Source: Skermania sp. ID1734 | GTDB lineage: Bacteria > Actinomycetota > Actinomycetes > Mycobacteriales > Mycobacteriaceae | Reading direction: 5' to 3' | Length of the DNA: 64,000 nt | Assembly (NCBI RefSeq): GCF_007489285.1 | Contig: NZ_VLIY01000002.1 | Span: 124,001-188,000, forward strand | Shown: positions 27,985 to 36,572 of the stretch, piece by piece | How positions within the stretch are numbered: the stretch's first letter is position 1 | How the letters are laid out: the number at the start of each line of letters is the position of its first letter | The notes under the pieces: generated by a model | The model's input: only the letters and a program-made list of their open reading frames with translations | What the model was told of the DNA's origin: nothing | Databases searched by the model: none | Position numbers and translations under genes: made by a program

Positions 27985-29957
27985 GATTGGTCTCCCTCGG
28001 GGGCGACGGCGATAACTGCGAGGACTTGGTTGGTTTCGACTTGTTGGCCGGCAGTGACTTTCATCGCCGTGGCAATGCCGGCGGTTGGTGCGGTGATGGT
28101 GTGCTGCATCTTCATCGCCTCGAGCACGACGACGGGCTGCCCGGCGGCGACGGCGTCGCCCTCATCGACGTGCACTGCGACAACCACTGCCGGCATCGGC
28201 GCAAGCAAGGATCCCGCCGCGGTGCCCACGGCGGGATCGCAGAACCGGGGGATCGGGCGCAGGGTGACCGCGCCAAGCAGCGAGTCGACATCGATCCGGC
28301 CGTCGTACATTGCGATGGCGAACCGGTGTCGGGCGCCCGCGACATCCAGAACGACTTCGTCGGCGGTGTTGGCGATGACTCGCACATCGTCGAATCCGTC
28401 GGCCATCAGCCCCGCTCGGGTGCGCCGATACTCGATCTCGATTTCGCGGGAACCCGCCGAGTAGGCAGCCCGTTGCGGGCCCGACGTTACGTTGCGCCAC
28501 CCGCTGGGGAGGTCGGAAAGGATGCGGGCAGAGGCGTGGTTTGCGGCGGATTCGGCGAGGGCCGCGGCGAGCGCACTCAGTCTGACCGCGACCTCGTCGG
28601 CAAGCGGAGCGGCAAGTTCGCCAAAGTCATCCCGCTCGAAGAAGGCGGTATCGATACGTCCGGCGATGAACTCGGGATGGCGCAGTACGCGCACGAGCAG
28701 ATCGCGATTGGTGACGGGTCCATGCAAGTGGCTGGCGGCCAATGCACCGGCGAGCCTGCGGGCCGCCTGTGCCCGGCTCGGCGCCCACGCGATGACCTTC
28801 GCCAGCATGCCGTCGTAGTGCACGCCGATAGTGTCGCCCGCGCCGAATCCACCGTCGAGACGTAGGCCGAATCCGTTCGGTATAGCGAACTCCGAATCGA
28901 CGCCGTGAATGGCGAACTGGTGAATCGGTCCGCTGGTCGGCATCCACGAGTTGCCGGGATCCTCGGCGTAAAGGCGGGCCTCGATCGCGTGCCCGCGCAA
29001 TACCGGCAGGTCGGTGGTGGGCAGTGGTTCGCCCTCGGCGACGCGCAACTGCCATGCCACCAGATCGATACCCGAGACGCATTCGGTGACGGGGTGCTCG
29101 ACCTGCAACCTGGTGTTCATCTCGAGAAAGAAGAACCGGCCGTCGTTGTCGGCCAGGAACTCCACGGTGCCGGCGCCCACGTAGTCGACGGCTTTGGCGG
29201 CGGCTGTGGCCGCCGCACACAGTCGCTCGCGCAATTCGGCATCGACCAGCGGCGACGGCGCTTCCTCGAGCACTTTCTGATGGCGGCGCTGAATCGAGCA
29301 CTCGCGCTCACCCAGCGCCCACACCTGACCGTGCCTGTCGGCCAATATCTGGACCTCGATATGACGGCCGGCTTGCAGGTACGGCTCGCAAAAGACGGTC
29401 GGATCGCCGAACGCCGAGGCCGCCTCTTTTCGAGCGGCATCGACCGCGCCGGCGAGTTCGTCGATGCTGCGCACAACGCGCATGCCGCGGCCGCCACCGC
29501 CCGCCGATGCTTTCACCAACACGGGCAGATCGGCGTCGGTGATCGTTTCGGGTTCGAGTTCACCGAGGACGGGAACGCCTGCCGCAGCCATCAGCCGTTT
29601 CGATTCGATCTTCGAGCCCATCGCCTCGATGGCCTTCGGGTCTGGGCCGATCCAGGTCAGGTCCGCTTCGATGACCGCGCGAGCGAAATCCGCGTTCTCC
29701 GAGAGGAATCCATACCCGGGATGGACGGCGTCGGCGCCCGACTTCTGCGCCGCCGCGATGATCAGGTCGCTGCGTAGATAGGTTTCTGCCGGCGTTGTCC
29801 CAGGCAGCGCCACCACGATGTCGGCCTCTCGTGCGTGTGGTGCAGACAGGTCGGCGTCGGAGGCGACAGCGACGGTGGCGATGCCGCTGTCACGACAGGT
29901 ACGAAAGATGCGGCGGGCGATCTCGCCGCGGTTGGCTACCAGTACTCGGTTGATCAT
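27981..29957 (-). CDS. acyl-CoA carboxylase alpha subunit (biotin carboxylase + BCCP)
   Basis: This 658-residue subunit carboxylates its own biotin with ATP and bicarbonate. The N-terminus INRVLVANRGEIARRI is the biotin-carboxylase signature. KASAGGGGRGMR (about residue 155) is the ATP-grasp loop and EMNTRLQVEHPVTE (about 285) the catalytic segment. The last 75 residues form the biotinyl domain with the EAMKMQH attachment lysine. The middle BT-type domain matches AccA1/AccA2-like subunits. The true start is ATG 29957, 5 bases after the accD stop; the open frame continues upstream inside accD but is not coding there. The acyl substrate is unknown. Confidence 0.92.
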   Translation of the reverse strand: MINRVLVANRGEIARRIFRTCRDSGIATVAVASDADLSAPHAREADIVVALPGTTPAETYLRSDLIIAAAQKSGADAVHPGYGFLSENADFARAVIEADLTWIGPDPKAIEAMGSKIESKRLMAAAGVPVLGELEPETITDADLPVLVKASAGGGGRGMRVVRSIDELAGAVDAARKEAASAFGDPTVFCEPYLQAGRHIEVQILADRHGQVWALGERECSIQRRHQKVLEEAPSPLVDAELRERLCAAATAAAKAVDYVGAGTVEFLADNDGRFFFLEMNTRLQVEHPVTECVSGIDLVAWQLRVAEGEPLPTTDLPVLRGHAIEARLYAEDPGNSWMPTSGPIHQFAIHGVDSEFAIPNGFGLRLDGGFGAGDTIGVHYDGMLAKVIAWAPSRAQAARRLAGALAASHLHGPVTNRDLLVRVLRHPEFIAGRIDTAFFERDDFGELAAPLADEVAVRLSALAAALAESAANHASARILSDLPSGWRNVTSGPQRAAYSAGSREIEIEYRRTRAGLMADGFDDVRVIANTADEVVLDVAGARHRFAIAMYDGRIDVDSLLGAVTLRPIPRFCDPAVGTAAGSLLAPMPAVVVAVHVDEGDAVAAGQPVVVLEAMKMQHTITAPTAGIATAMKVTAGQQVETNQVLAVIAVAPEGDQS

Positions 29958-29962
29958 GGTGG

Positions 29963-31564
29963 TCACATCCTGAAGACGCCGAAGGCGCTCTTGGCGCCTT
30001 CGATCGGGGCATTGTGGATGACGGACAGGCAGAAGCCGAGGACGGTGCGGGTGTCTCGCGGGTCGATGATGCCGTCGTCGTAGACCTTGCCCGACATGAA
30101 GGTCGCGAGGGATTCCCGTTCGATCTGGTCCTCGACGGCTGCCCGCAGGTCGGCGTCGGCCTGCTCGTCGAACGGACGCCCGCGGGCCGCGGCGGACGAG
30201 CGCGCGACTATCGACATGACGCCGGCCAGCTGCGCGCCGCCCATCACTGCGGTCTTGGAGTTGGGCCAGGAGAACAGGAATCGCGGCCCGTAGGCGCGAC
30301 CGCACATGCCGTAGTTGCCGGCGCCGTAGGAGGCGCCCATGTTTACGGTCAGATGCGGAACCTTGGAGTTCGACACCGCATTGATCATCATGGCGCCGTG
30401 CTTGATGATGCCGTTCTGCTCGTATTCCTTGCCGACCATATAGCCGGTGACGTTTTGCAGGAACAGCAACGGAGTGTCGATCTGGTTGGCCAACTGGATG
30501 AACTGGGTGGCCTTCTGTGACTCCTCGCTGAAGAGCACGCCGCGCGCGTTGGCGAGTATCCCGATCGGGTAGCCGTGCAAGGAAGCCCACCCGGTGACGA
30601 GGCTCGTGCCGAACAGCGGCTTGAATTCGTCGAACCGGGATCCGTCGACGATGCGGCCGATCACCTCACGCGGGTCGAAGGGTTGCTTGAGGTCGGTGGG
30701 GATGATGCCGAGCAGATCCTCGGGATCGTGCACCGGCGCATCCGCGGGCAGGGTGGGGCCGGGGCCACGTTTGCGCCAGTTGAGCCGCGCGACGATCTGC
30801 CGGCCAATCCGGATCGCATCCATCTCGTCGACCGCCAGATAGTCCGCGAGACCGGATGTGCGCGCGTGCATTTCGGCACCGCCAAGCGATTCGTCGTCGG
30901 TATCCTCCCCGGTGGCCATCTTCACCAGCGGCGGGCCGGCCAGAAAGACTTTGGCGCCTTCCTTGACCATCACCACGTAGTCCGACATTCCTGGAACGTA
31001 GGCCCCGCCCGCGGTGGAATTGCCGAAAACCAGCGAAATCACCGGGCGGCCGGCCGCCGAGGCGTTGGTCAGATCGCGGAACTGCCGCCCGCCCGGCACG
31101 AAAATCTCACTCTGGGTGGGCAGGTCGGCTCCGCCGGATTCGACCAGGCTGATGATCGGCAGGTTGTTTTGTGCGGCGATTTCGAAGAGCCGCAAGAACT
31201 TCTTGACCGTGTATGGGTTTCCGGTGCCGCCCTTGACGGTCGGTTCATGGGCGAAGATCGCGCACTCGACGCCCTCGACGGCGCCGATCCCGGTCACCAG
31301 GCTGGCGCCGACGTGGAACTGGGTGCCCCACGCGGCCAGCGGGGAGAGTTCCACGAATGGCGAGTCGCGATCTATGAGCATCTCGATCCGCTCTCGAGCC
31401 AGCATCTTGCCCCGTCGACGGTGCCGCTCAACATATTTGGCGCCGCCCGCAGCCACGGCGGCGGCGTGCTCGGCGTCGACGGCAGCGATGCGGTCGAGCA
31501 GATCCGCGCGCTTGGCCTGATGGGCCCCGTCGGTTGGGTCGACGGTCGTGGTGAGGACCGGCAT
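29963..31564 (-). CDS. acyl-CoA carboxylase beta subunit (carboxyltransferase)
   Basis: This 533-residue carboxyltransferase moves CO2 from biotin to an acyl-CoA. The N-domain has GGTGNPYTVKKFLR and the C-domain has MGASYGAGNYGMCGRAY and the glycine-rich GGAQLAGVMSIVAR. These segments resemble methylcrotonyl- and geranyl-CoA carboxylase beta chains and mycobacterial AccD1/AccD2 more than the propionyl-CoA AccD5 type. A branched-chain or terpenoid substrate is therefore plausible but unproven. It is the first gene of accD-accA-fadD and is divergent from a TetR gene across a palindromic operator. Confidence 0.92.
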   Translation of the reverse strand: MPVLTTTVDPTDGAHQAKRADLLDRIAAVDAEHAAAVAAGGAKYVERHRRRGKMLARERIEMLIDRDSPFVELSPLAAWGTQFHVGASLVTGIGAVEGVECAIFAHEPTVKGGTGNPYTVKKFLRLFEIAAQNNLPIISLVESGGADLPTQSEIFVPGGRQFRDLTNASAAGRPVISLVFGNSTAGGAYVPGMSDYVVMVKEGAKVFLAGPPLVKMATGEDTDDESLGGAEMHARTSGLADYLAVDEMDAIRIGRQIVARLNWRKRGPGPTLPADAPVHDPEDLLGIIPTDLKQPFDPREVIGRIVDGSRFDEFKPLFGTSLVTGWASLHGYPIGILANARGVLFSEESQKATQFIQLANQIDTPLLFLQNVTGYMVGKEYEQNGIIKHGAMMINAVSNSKVPHLTVNMGASYGAGNYGMCGRAYGPRFLFSWPNSKTAVMGGAQLAGVMSIVARSSAAARGRPFDEQADADLRAAVEDQIERESLATFMSGKVYDDGIIDPRDTRTVLGFCLSVIHNAPIEGAKSAFGVFRM

Positions 31565-31594
31565 GGCATCTTGCCCTTCGCGCTCAGAAAATAA

Positions 31595-31610
31595 ATTAGT
31601 AGTAACTAAT
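31595..31610. promoter_or_regulatory. palindromic operator between accD and the TetR gene
   Basis: ATTAGT-AGTA-ACTAAT is a perfect 6-base inverted repeat in the 93-base divergent promoter, in a locally A/T-rich stretch. Its position 31 bases before accD and 48 before the TetR gene suits repression of both by the TetR protein. Confidence 0.6.
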
Positions 31611-31657
31611 ATACGAGTGGCCTATCGTTTAAGCAACGGGTAGAGACGAGGAGAAGC

Positions 31658-32302
31658 ATGCGGAAGCTCGCTGAATCCACCGACCGCAGGGCCCGGCCGC
31701 CCGGCCGGCCGCGAGCCGACGAAGGCCGAGACACGCGCGGCGACCTGCTACGCGTCGCGCGAGAACTGTTCGCTGCCAAAGGGTATGCGGGGGCGTCGGT
31801 GGCCGAAATCGGTGCTCGTGCCGACGTTACAGTGCCCGTGATTTACCAGCGCTTCGGCAGCAAAGCAGGGTTGTTCGTCGCCGTGGCCGACGATGTCTAC
31901 GCCTACGGCGCCACCCGATTGCGCGCCGGGTTGGCCGCGGCTGACTCCTTCGATGCCGCGCTGGCCGCCGCGCTGCGTGACTTCGCGGGCTTATACGACG
32001 AAGACCCGACTCTGGCCGCCATGGTCGTCACCGTGCTCGTCGAGGCTGAGCGCGACGACAAGCTTGGACGGGCCCTCAAGCCGTCCCTGCGAAAGCTGCG
32101 CGAGTACTGCGATGATCTCGCCCGCTTCGCGCCTGCGGACCTCGCCGCGAACGACGCCGAGCGGCTGGACCTTTCGCGCGCGCTCGTGTCCGTGCTCAGC
32201 GGGCTGATGGTCTCCTCGGTCTTGCTGAACAGGGCGGCCGACTACGAGCGCATGGTCGGGGCGGTGGGCAAGCTGCTGCGTGTCCGCGAGCGGGCTCGGT
32301 AG
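31658..32302 (+). CDS. TetR-family regulator of the acyl-CoA carboxylase operon
   Basis: The 214-residue protein starts with a basic arm (PPGRPRADEGR) followed by the TetR helix-turn-helix: ARELFAAKGYAGASVAEIGARADVTVPVIYQRFGSKAGLF. The ligand domain is helical and likely binds the acyl-CoA or acid handled by the neighbouring enzymes, as is common in this family. ATG 31658 has GAGGAGAAGC upstream. It is divergent from accD, with a shared palindrome between them, and converges with the STAS gene. Confidence 0.88.
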   Translation: MRKLAESTDRRARPPGRPRADEGRDTRGDLLRVARELFAAKGYAGASVAEIGARADVTVPVIYQRFGSKAGLFVAVADDVYAYGATRLRAGLAAADSFDAALAAALRDFAGLYDEDPTLAAMVVTVLVEAERDDKLGRALKPSLRKLREYCDDLARFAPADLAANDAERLDLSRALVSVLSGLMVSSVLLNRAADYERMVGAVGKLLRVRERAR

Positions 32303-32316
32303 CCGCAGCCGGCATG

Positions 32317-32889
32317 TCACTGCGTGTGGTCGATGCGGCCCTCGCCGCGGTGCGCCGCGGTGTCAGCCCTGAGCTTGGCGACGGCCTCCGCGACGCTTGC
32401 ACAGACGGACACAGCCGAATCGAAATTGGCTAGCCGCAGAACTTTTGCGACCACCTGAGCGGACACGCTGATCACCACCGACTTGGCCATATCCGCAGCC
32501 CAGATGCCGGCATCGATCAAGTGCGCTACTCCGGCCGAGGACAGGAAGTGCACCTGATCGAGGTCGACGACAATCCCGGGTCCCCACGTTTTCAGCAACT
32601 CCGCCCGCAGCGGCGGATCGAGCTCCGGTGCGGTGGCAAGATCGATCTCGCCGGCGAATGCGATCACCGGCACGCCATCGACTCGTCGTACCTGAACGGA
32701 CAGATGCTGAATCGGCGGCATGGGCCGGCGCGTGGATAGGTGTGTTGACGCGACCCGGTCGGCAAGTTCGTCCTGGATCAGAATCAAGCGGACGCGTTCC
32801 GCGTAGGTTCGGCTGCGCAGTGCGCGCAACGCCTGTTGCTCGCCGCGAAGTTCTGCGACCGACATTTCCCAGGGTTCTTTGTCGTTCAT
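32317..32889 (-). CDS. STAS-domain protein (anti-sigma factor antagonist-like)
   Basis: The 190-residue protein has an N-terminal helical part (about residues 1-50, rich in Arg and Gln) and a C-terminal STAS domain (about 70-170). VVDLDQVHFLSSAGVAHLIDA holds the serine pair of the phosphorylation site seen in SpoIIAA/RsbV-type anti-anti-sigma factors. It probably acts in the cytoplasm by partner switching with an anti-sigma kinase; no such kinase is in the window. I use ATG 32889; the longer frame adds four residues. The upstream region of about 140 bases is unusually A/T-rich for this window and probably holds its promoter. Confidence 0.8.
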   Translation of the reverse strand: MNDKEPWEMSVAELRGEQQALRALRSRTYAERVRLILIQDELADRVASTHLSTRRPMPPIQHLSVQVRRVDGVPVIAFAGEIDLATAPELDPPLRAELLKTWGPGIVVDLDQVHFLSSAGVAHLIDAGIWAADMAKSVVISVSAQVVAKVLRLANFDSAVSVCASVAEAVAKLRADTAAHRGEGRIDHTQ

Positions 32890-33027
32890 TCTCAATTTCA
32901 ATCAAGTTCGCTTATCAAAAGTAGAGATGACATCCTTTGTGGGGCACCGAATATTGAATTTTAGAATAGGTTTCTCCACCCGCGGGCCGATGTGGCGTTT
33001 TGATTTCCCGACGGACGTACTTCAGGT

Positions 33028-34572
33028 CTACACCATGGGATTGAGACGTGGGAAGGGCTTCATTCTCTTTGACGGGTGACCAGTTTCTCCCGCAGCGCGA
33101 TCACGAACGCGGATCAGTAGCGCGAGAAATGCCGCAATAATGCAAAGGACCGCCACGATCGCGAAGATCTCGTCGTATTCGGTCATCTGGGCAGCGTCCA
33201 CCGACGCGCGGTAGGTCGCGAGCGCGCGCTCGAAGTCCTCGTTGGATTGGTACTGCATCGGTAGGGGCGGGTTGAGACTGCTCGTGAGGCTGTGGAATCG
33301 GTGCAAACCGAACGTGGACAGCGCCGCGATGCCGACCAGCATTCCCGTCATCCGCGCCACCACCACCGCGGCGGCAGCAGTGCCGTACCGAGTGGCCGGC
33401 ACCGTCCGCAATGCGACCGCCGATATCGGCGCGATGATCAACCCGAGACCTGCGCCGGCAATGATCAGGTCGATCACCATGCGCGGAAGGCCCAGCGGGT
33501 AGCTGCTCGAGGCAATCGCGAGTGACCAGCCCGAAACCAGCCAGTACCCGCCCGCGGCGACCAGCATGCCGGCCACCGTGATCGGCCGGTCGCCGAACCG
33601 GGTAGCCAGAACGCCGCCGAGCACCGCGGCAATCGGCAGCGCAGCGAGAAACGGCAACAGCGTCAGCGCCGCGCTGGTGCGGTCGCGCCCGAGTACCGCC
33701 TGGGCGATCAACTCGATATCCACCAGCGTCGCCATCAATGCCGCTCCCGCCAGCAGGCTGACGCCGAGCGCCGCAGCCAACGGTCGCAGCGCCACCCCGG
33801 CGGGGTCGAGTAGTTTCCGACTCGACCACCGTTCCCACGCAACGAGTGCCACCAGGCACACTGCAGCGGCCGACAGCACGGGAATCGCCCACGGCGCGAA
33901 TGCGCTTGCATTCGGGTCTGGATTCTGCAGCCCGGCGACGAGGAGCCCGAGCGTTGCCGCGAGCAGTGCACCGCCGACGAGGTCGATAGTTGTTTTCTCG
34001 CGCGGTTGGCGCGGCACGATCACCTGTACCGCCACGATCGCGACCGCGGTGAGCGGTAGGTTCACCCAGAACACGCCCCGCCAGCCGGTGAGTGCGGCCA
34101 GACCGATTCCGTAGAAGGGCCCGAATACGCTGCCCAGTTCTTGCGCGGCGCCGACGACGCCGAGCACCTCGGCGCGCCGCTGCTGTGACCACAGATCGGC
34201 GACGAGTGCCATTGTTACCGGCAGCAGCGCGCCGCCGGCGATCCCTTGCACGGTGCGACCGGCGACGAGCCAGGTCACCGTCGCACCCACCGCGGTCACC
34301 GCGGACCCGACGGCAAAGAGCACTAAACACAACTGCAACAACGGTTTCCGGCCCAAACGGTCCGAGGCTTGACCGAGCAACGGCATGGCAGCTACGTAAC
34401 CGAGCAGGTAACCGGTCACGATCGGGGTCGCTCGTTCCAGCCGGTTCACCGGGATCCCGATGTCGCGGACGATGTCGCCGAGGAGGCTGACCACTACATA
34501 GGTGTCGAGCGCGCCCAGCAGTACACAGAGCCCGGCGGACGCGACAACCCAGCGCCGTGCGCTGGTGGTCAC
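33028..34572 (-). CDS. MFS efflux/lipid export protein P55
   Basis: This 514-residue 14-helix MFS transporter (DHA2) matches P55 (Rv1410c, 518 residues), which with LprG carries triacylglycerides to the outer membrane and contributes to drug tolerance. Helix 1 has LLGALDTYVVVSLLGDI, motif A is GQASDRLGRKPLL, and motif C-like AAQELGSVFGPFYGIGLAAL lies in helix 5. A long helical hairpin near the C-terminus (after SLNPPLPMQYQSNEDF) also fits P55. Its ATG overlaps the lprG stop as ATGA, preserving the mycobacterial lprG-P55 operon. Confidence 0.92.
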   Translation of the reverse strand: MTTSARRWVVASAGLCVLLGALDTYVVVSLLGDIVRDIGIPVNRLERATPIVTGYLLGYVAAMPLLGQASDRLGRKPLLQLCLVLFAVGSAVTAVGATVTWLVAGRTVQGIAGGALLPVTMALVADLWSQQRRAEVLGVVGAAQELGSVFGPFYGIGLAALTGWRGVFWVNLPLTAVAIVAVQVIVPRQPREKTTIDLVGGALLAATLGLLVAGLQNPDPNASAFAPWAIPVLSAAAVCLVALVAWERWSSRKLLDPAGVALRPLAAALGVSLLAGAALMATLVDIELIAQAVLGRDRTSAALTLLPFLAALPIAAVLGGVLATRFGDRPITVAGMLVAAGGYWLVSGWSLAIASSSYPLGLPRMVIDLIIAGAGLGLIIAPISAVALRTVPATRYGTAAAAVVVARMTGMLVGIAALSTFGLHRFHSLTSSLNPPLPMQYQSNEDFERALATYRASVDAAQMTEYDEIFAIVAVLCIIAAFLALLIRVRDRAAGETGHPSKRMKPFPRLNPMV

Positions 34573-35258
34573 GACGGCGGTGTGACCGTGAAGGGCTTGT
34601 TGAAGTTGCTCAGCGTTGCCTGGACCGTCGGGTTCGCGCTGCTGTTCGGCAGTTGCAGCCAGAGTTGAAGGAGATCGCGCTCACCGTCCGCCCGCAGCCA
34701 GTACGTGACGTCTACGTCGTTGCTCACCCCCGGAACGATCGGCGCGATCACCGCCTTGGTGACCTTGCCGGACACCTTGTACGCGCGGACGTCACCGACG
34801 TTGTCGACGGCGTCCGTCTTCGCCGCTGTGGTGTGGGCGAGCACGTTGGCGATGCCGCGCTGGGGGTCGAGCAATGCCGAGGAATCGTAGATGCTCGCGG
34901 TGCGCTCGGCCGACAGAGTCTGGAAACCACCGGTCGGGCCCTTGAAGTACGCGGTCTTGCCGACAACAACGAACTCACCCTCGATGAGTGCGCCGGAAAG
35001 GTTGAAACGCAGCGTCCCGCGGGCATTTCCGCCCGTCGCGACATCACCGTCGACGCCGCGCAGCGCCATTCCCGGCGGATCGTCGTTGACCGTGAGGGTG
35101 ATGTGCACACTGTGCAGGTTGCGCGCCGCGGCGGCCGCCTCGCGCAAGGTCGTGGCCGCGTCGGGCAGCTTTTCATTCGAGGACGAGGAGCATCCCGTCA
35201 TCGCGAGCAGCGCAGCGACCAGGGCCGTGATGAACAGTGCAACCTTCGAACCCGCCAC
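34569..35258 (-). CDS. lprG: lipoprotein LprG
   Basis: The 229-residue lipoprotein has a signal peptide with lipobox LLAMTGC (lipidated Cys23). The mature LppX/LprG fold binds triacylated lipids such as LAM and triacylglycerol in a large hydrophobic cavity and works with P55. Segments such as DVDGDVATGGNARGTLRF-like (here GVDGDVATGGNARGTL) and APIVPGVSNDVDVTYWL agree with M. tuberculosis LprG (236 residues). The start is GTG 35258. It is divergent from a small sigma-region-4-like frame only 17 bases away. Confidence 0.93.
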   Translation of the reverse strand: MAGSKVALFITALVAALLAMTGCSSSSNEKLPDAATTLREAAAAARNLHSVHITLTVNDDPPGMALRGVDGDVATGGNARGTLRFNLSGALIEGEFVVVGKTAYFKGPTGGFQTLSAERTASIYDSSALLDPQRGIANVLAHTTAAKTDAVDNVGDVRAYKVSGKVTKAVIAPIVPGVSNDVDVTYWLRADGERDLLQLWLQLPNSSANPTVQATLSNFNKPFTVTPPS

Positions 35259-35275
35259 GAGTAAACGATAGAACG

Positions 35276-35680
35276 ATGACAGCGCTCACGGTCCCGCTTC
35301 CACGGCGAGTCCGATGGCTGTCCGCCGACAGTCGCCCCCTTCGCGACGGGGTGGGGATTTGCGCACCCAAGGGTGCCTATCCGCGACCGGATCGCCGATT
35401 CACGCTTGCGGTGTACCTATTCCCGATAGCAGGGGCGGTGGGTCTGGTGAGCAACCGGGGAAGCCTACAGTCATCTCCTCCGGCCGAGGAGATGCCCGAC
35501 GCGCTGTTTCGTATCCCGGAACTCGACAGGCGCGTATTGATCCTTGCCTACTACCGCCGGATGCCGCTGACGGACGTCGCTGCCCTCGTCGGCGGAGACG
35601 TTCCCGCAGTGCTCGACTGCCTCCATCGCGCCGCGCACGCCATCGTCAGCGCCGAGCGACCTCGCGTAGACGCGCCGTAA
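35276..35680 (+). CDS. small protein with sigma region 4-like helix-turn-helix
   Basis: The C-terminal half of this 134-residue frame (FRIPELDRRVLILAYYRRMPLTDVAALVGGDVPAVLDCLHRAAHAI) looks like sigma-70 region 4, ending like the LHRA segment of ECF factors. Region 2 is absent, so it cannot be a complete sigma factor. The N-terminal half is arginine- and proline-rich and may not be coding; internal starts at GTG 35449 or ATG 35492 would give only the domain. It could be a sigma remnant or a DNA-binding accessory protein. It lies just upstream of the sigma-Rieske cluster. Confidence 0.5.
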   Translation: MTALTVPLPRRVRWLSADSRPLRDGVGICAPKGAYPRPDRRFTLAVYLFPIAGAVGLVSNRGSLQSSPPAEEMPDALFRIPELDRRVLILAYYRRMPLTDVAALVGGDVPAVLDCLHRAAHAIVSAERPRVDAP

Positions 35681-35728
35681 CCGCTCCCATATCCCTCAGT
35701 ACACAGCAAATCCCAACACCAGGGAGCA

Positions 35729-35902
35729 ATGATGTTCCAGCGTGCCGTGCGGAGTCTAGTGCTGGTACTGGCCGCGGTTGCAGCGATCGCGATTGGCGCG
35801 CAAGCGGCGGCCATCGCGTGTCCGGCGAGCAATCCGGCGCCAAATCCGCCACCGTGCTACGAGGTTTACGACATCTACAACGACGTTTTCCACTGCGAAT
35901 AG
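35729..35902 (+). CDS. 57-residue secreted peptide
   Basis: ATG 35729 (or the adjacent ATG 35732) is preceded by CAGGGAGC, a good ribosome binding site. The frame encodes 57 residues: a signal peptide (RSLVLVLAAVAAIAIGAQAAA) with a cleavage site near AAAIA, then about 28 mature residues rich in proline with three cysteines (ACPAS, PPCYE, FHCE) and several acidic and tyrosine residues. The function is unknown. It precedes the sigma factor gene by about 95 bases and may belong to that cluster. Confidence 0.6.
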   Translation: MMFQRAVRSLVLVLAAVAAIAIGAQAAAIACPASNPAPNPPPCYEVYDIYNDVFHCE

Positions 35903-35996
35903 GCGCGGTGGCAGCGACGGCGTGTAACTTGCCGTGCTATCTCCTTGCGAACGTCGGCCTGCTGGGGCCGGGGTATGACTTCGACGGAGGTGGCGG

Positions 35997-36572
35997 ATGG
36001 GGCTGCGGCCACAGCGACCTCGTCATCCGGCGCCGAGCGGCGTCCCTGATGCCGGGCGGGGACTGCGGGTGATTCGCGCCGACGCCTATCCGGACTGGCA
36101 GGCGATCTACGAAGACAACGCCGTGTGGGTGTATCGGCTGATGTTCGGCAAGGTCGGCAACAAAGCTGACGCGGAGGACCTGACTGCCGAAGTCTTTGTT
36201 GCGGCATTGGGGCCGTTGCGGGTGTCCGCCAGTGTCGCGGAGGTGCGAACGTATCTGCGGGCAACTGCGCGAACCGTGCTCGCGGCGTATTGGCGGCAGC
36301 GAATGGGTCGACCGATCACCACGATCGATGACGACGTGCGCGAGGCCGAATCGGCGGAAGCCGGACCCTCGGACGCACCGGCGCGGGTCGATGCGGTCCT
36401 GGACCGGCTGCCGGATCGGTACCGTCGAATCCTGGAATTACGGTTTCTGCAGGGCCACTCGGTACGGGAAGCCGCCGCGGCGCTCGGTGTGAGCGTCGCC
36501 AACGCGAAGGTCATCCAGCATCGGGCTTTGCAGATGGCCGCGCAGTTGGGCGAGGAGGTGGGTGACCGATGA
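35997..36572 (+). CDS. ECF-like RNA polymerase sigma factor
   Basis: The 191-residue protein has region 2 (IYEDNAVWVYRLMFGKVGNKADAEDLTAEVFVAAL) and region 4 (LDRLPDRYRRILELRFLQGHSVREAAAALGVSVANAKVIQHRAL), the two domains of extracytoplasmic-function sigma factors. It directs polymerase to a small regulon. ATG 35997 has GGAGG six bases upstream; GTG 36069, which begins right at region 2, is the alternative. Its stop overlaps the start of the membrane Rieske gene as ATGA, the usual arrangement for a sigma factor and its anti-sigma factor. Confidence 0.85.
   Translation: MGLRPQRPRHPAPSGVPDAGRGLRVIRADAYPDWQAIYEDNAVWVYRLMFGKVGNKADAEDLTAEVFVAALGPLRVSASVAEVRTYLRATARTVLAAYWRQRMGRPITTIDDDVREAESAEAGPSDAPARVDAVLDRLPDRYRRILELRFLQGHSVREAAAALGVSVANAKVIQHRALQMAAQLGEEVGDR

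Noticed and set aside
29958-30590. Upstream extension of accA to 30590
   Set aside because: The extension overlaps accD in another frame; the biotin-carboxylase fold starts at MINRVLVANRGE at 29957.
32879-33079. A 66-residue plus-strand frame in the A/T-rich gap
   Set aside because: It has no ribosome site and covers the promoter of the STAS gene and the P55 end.
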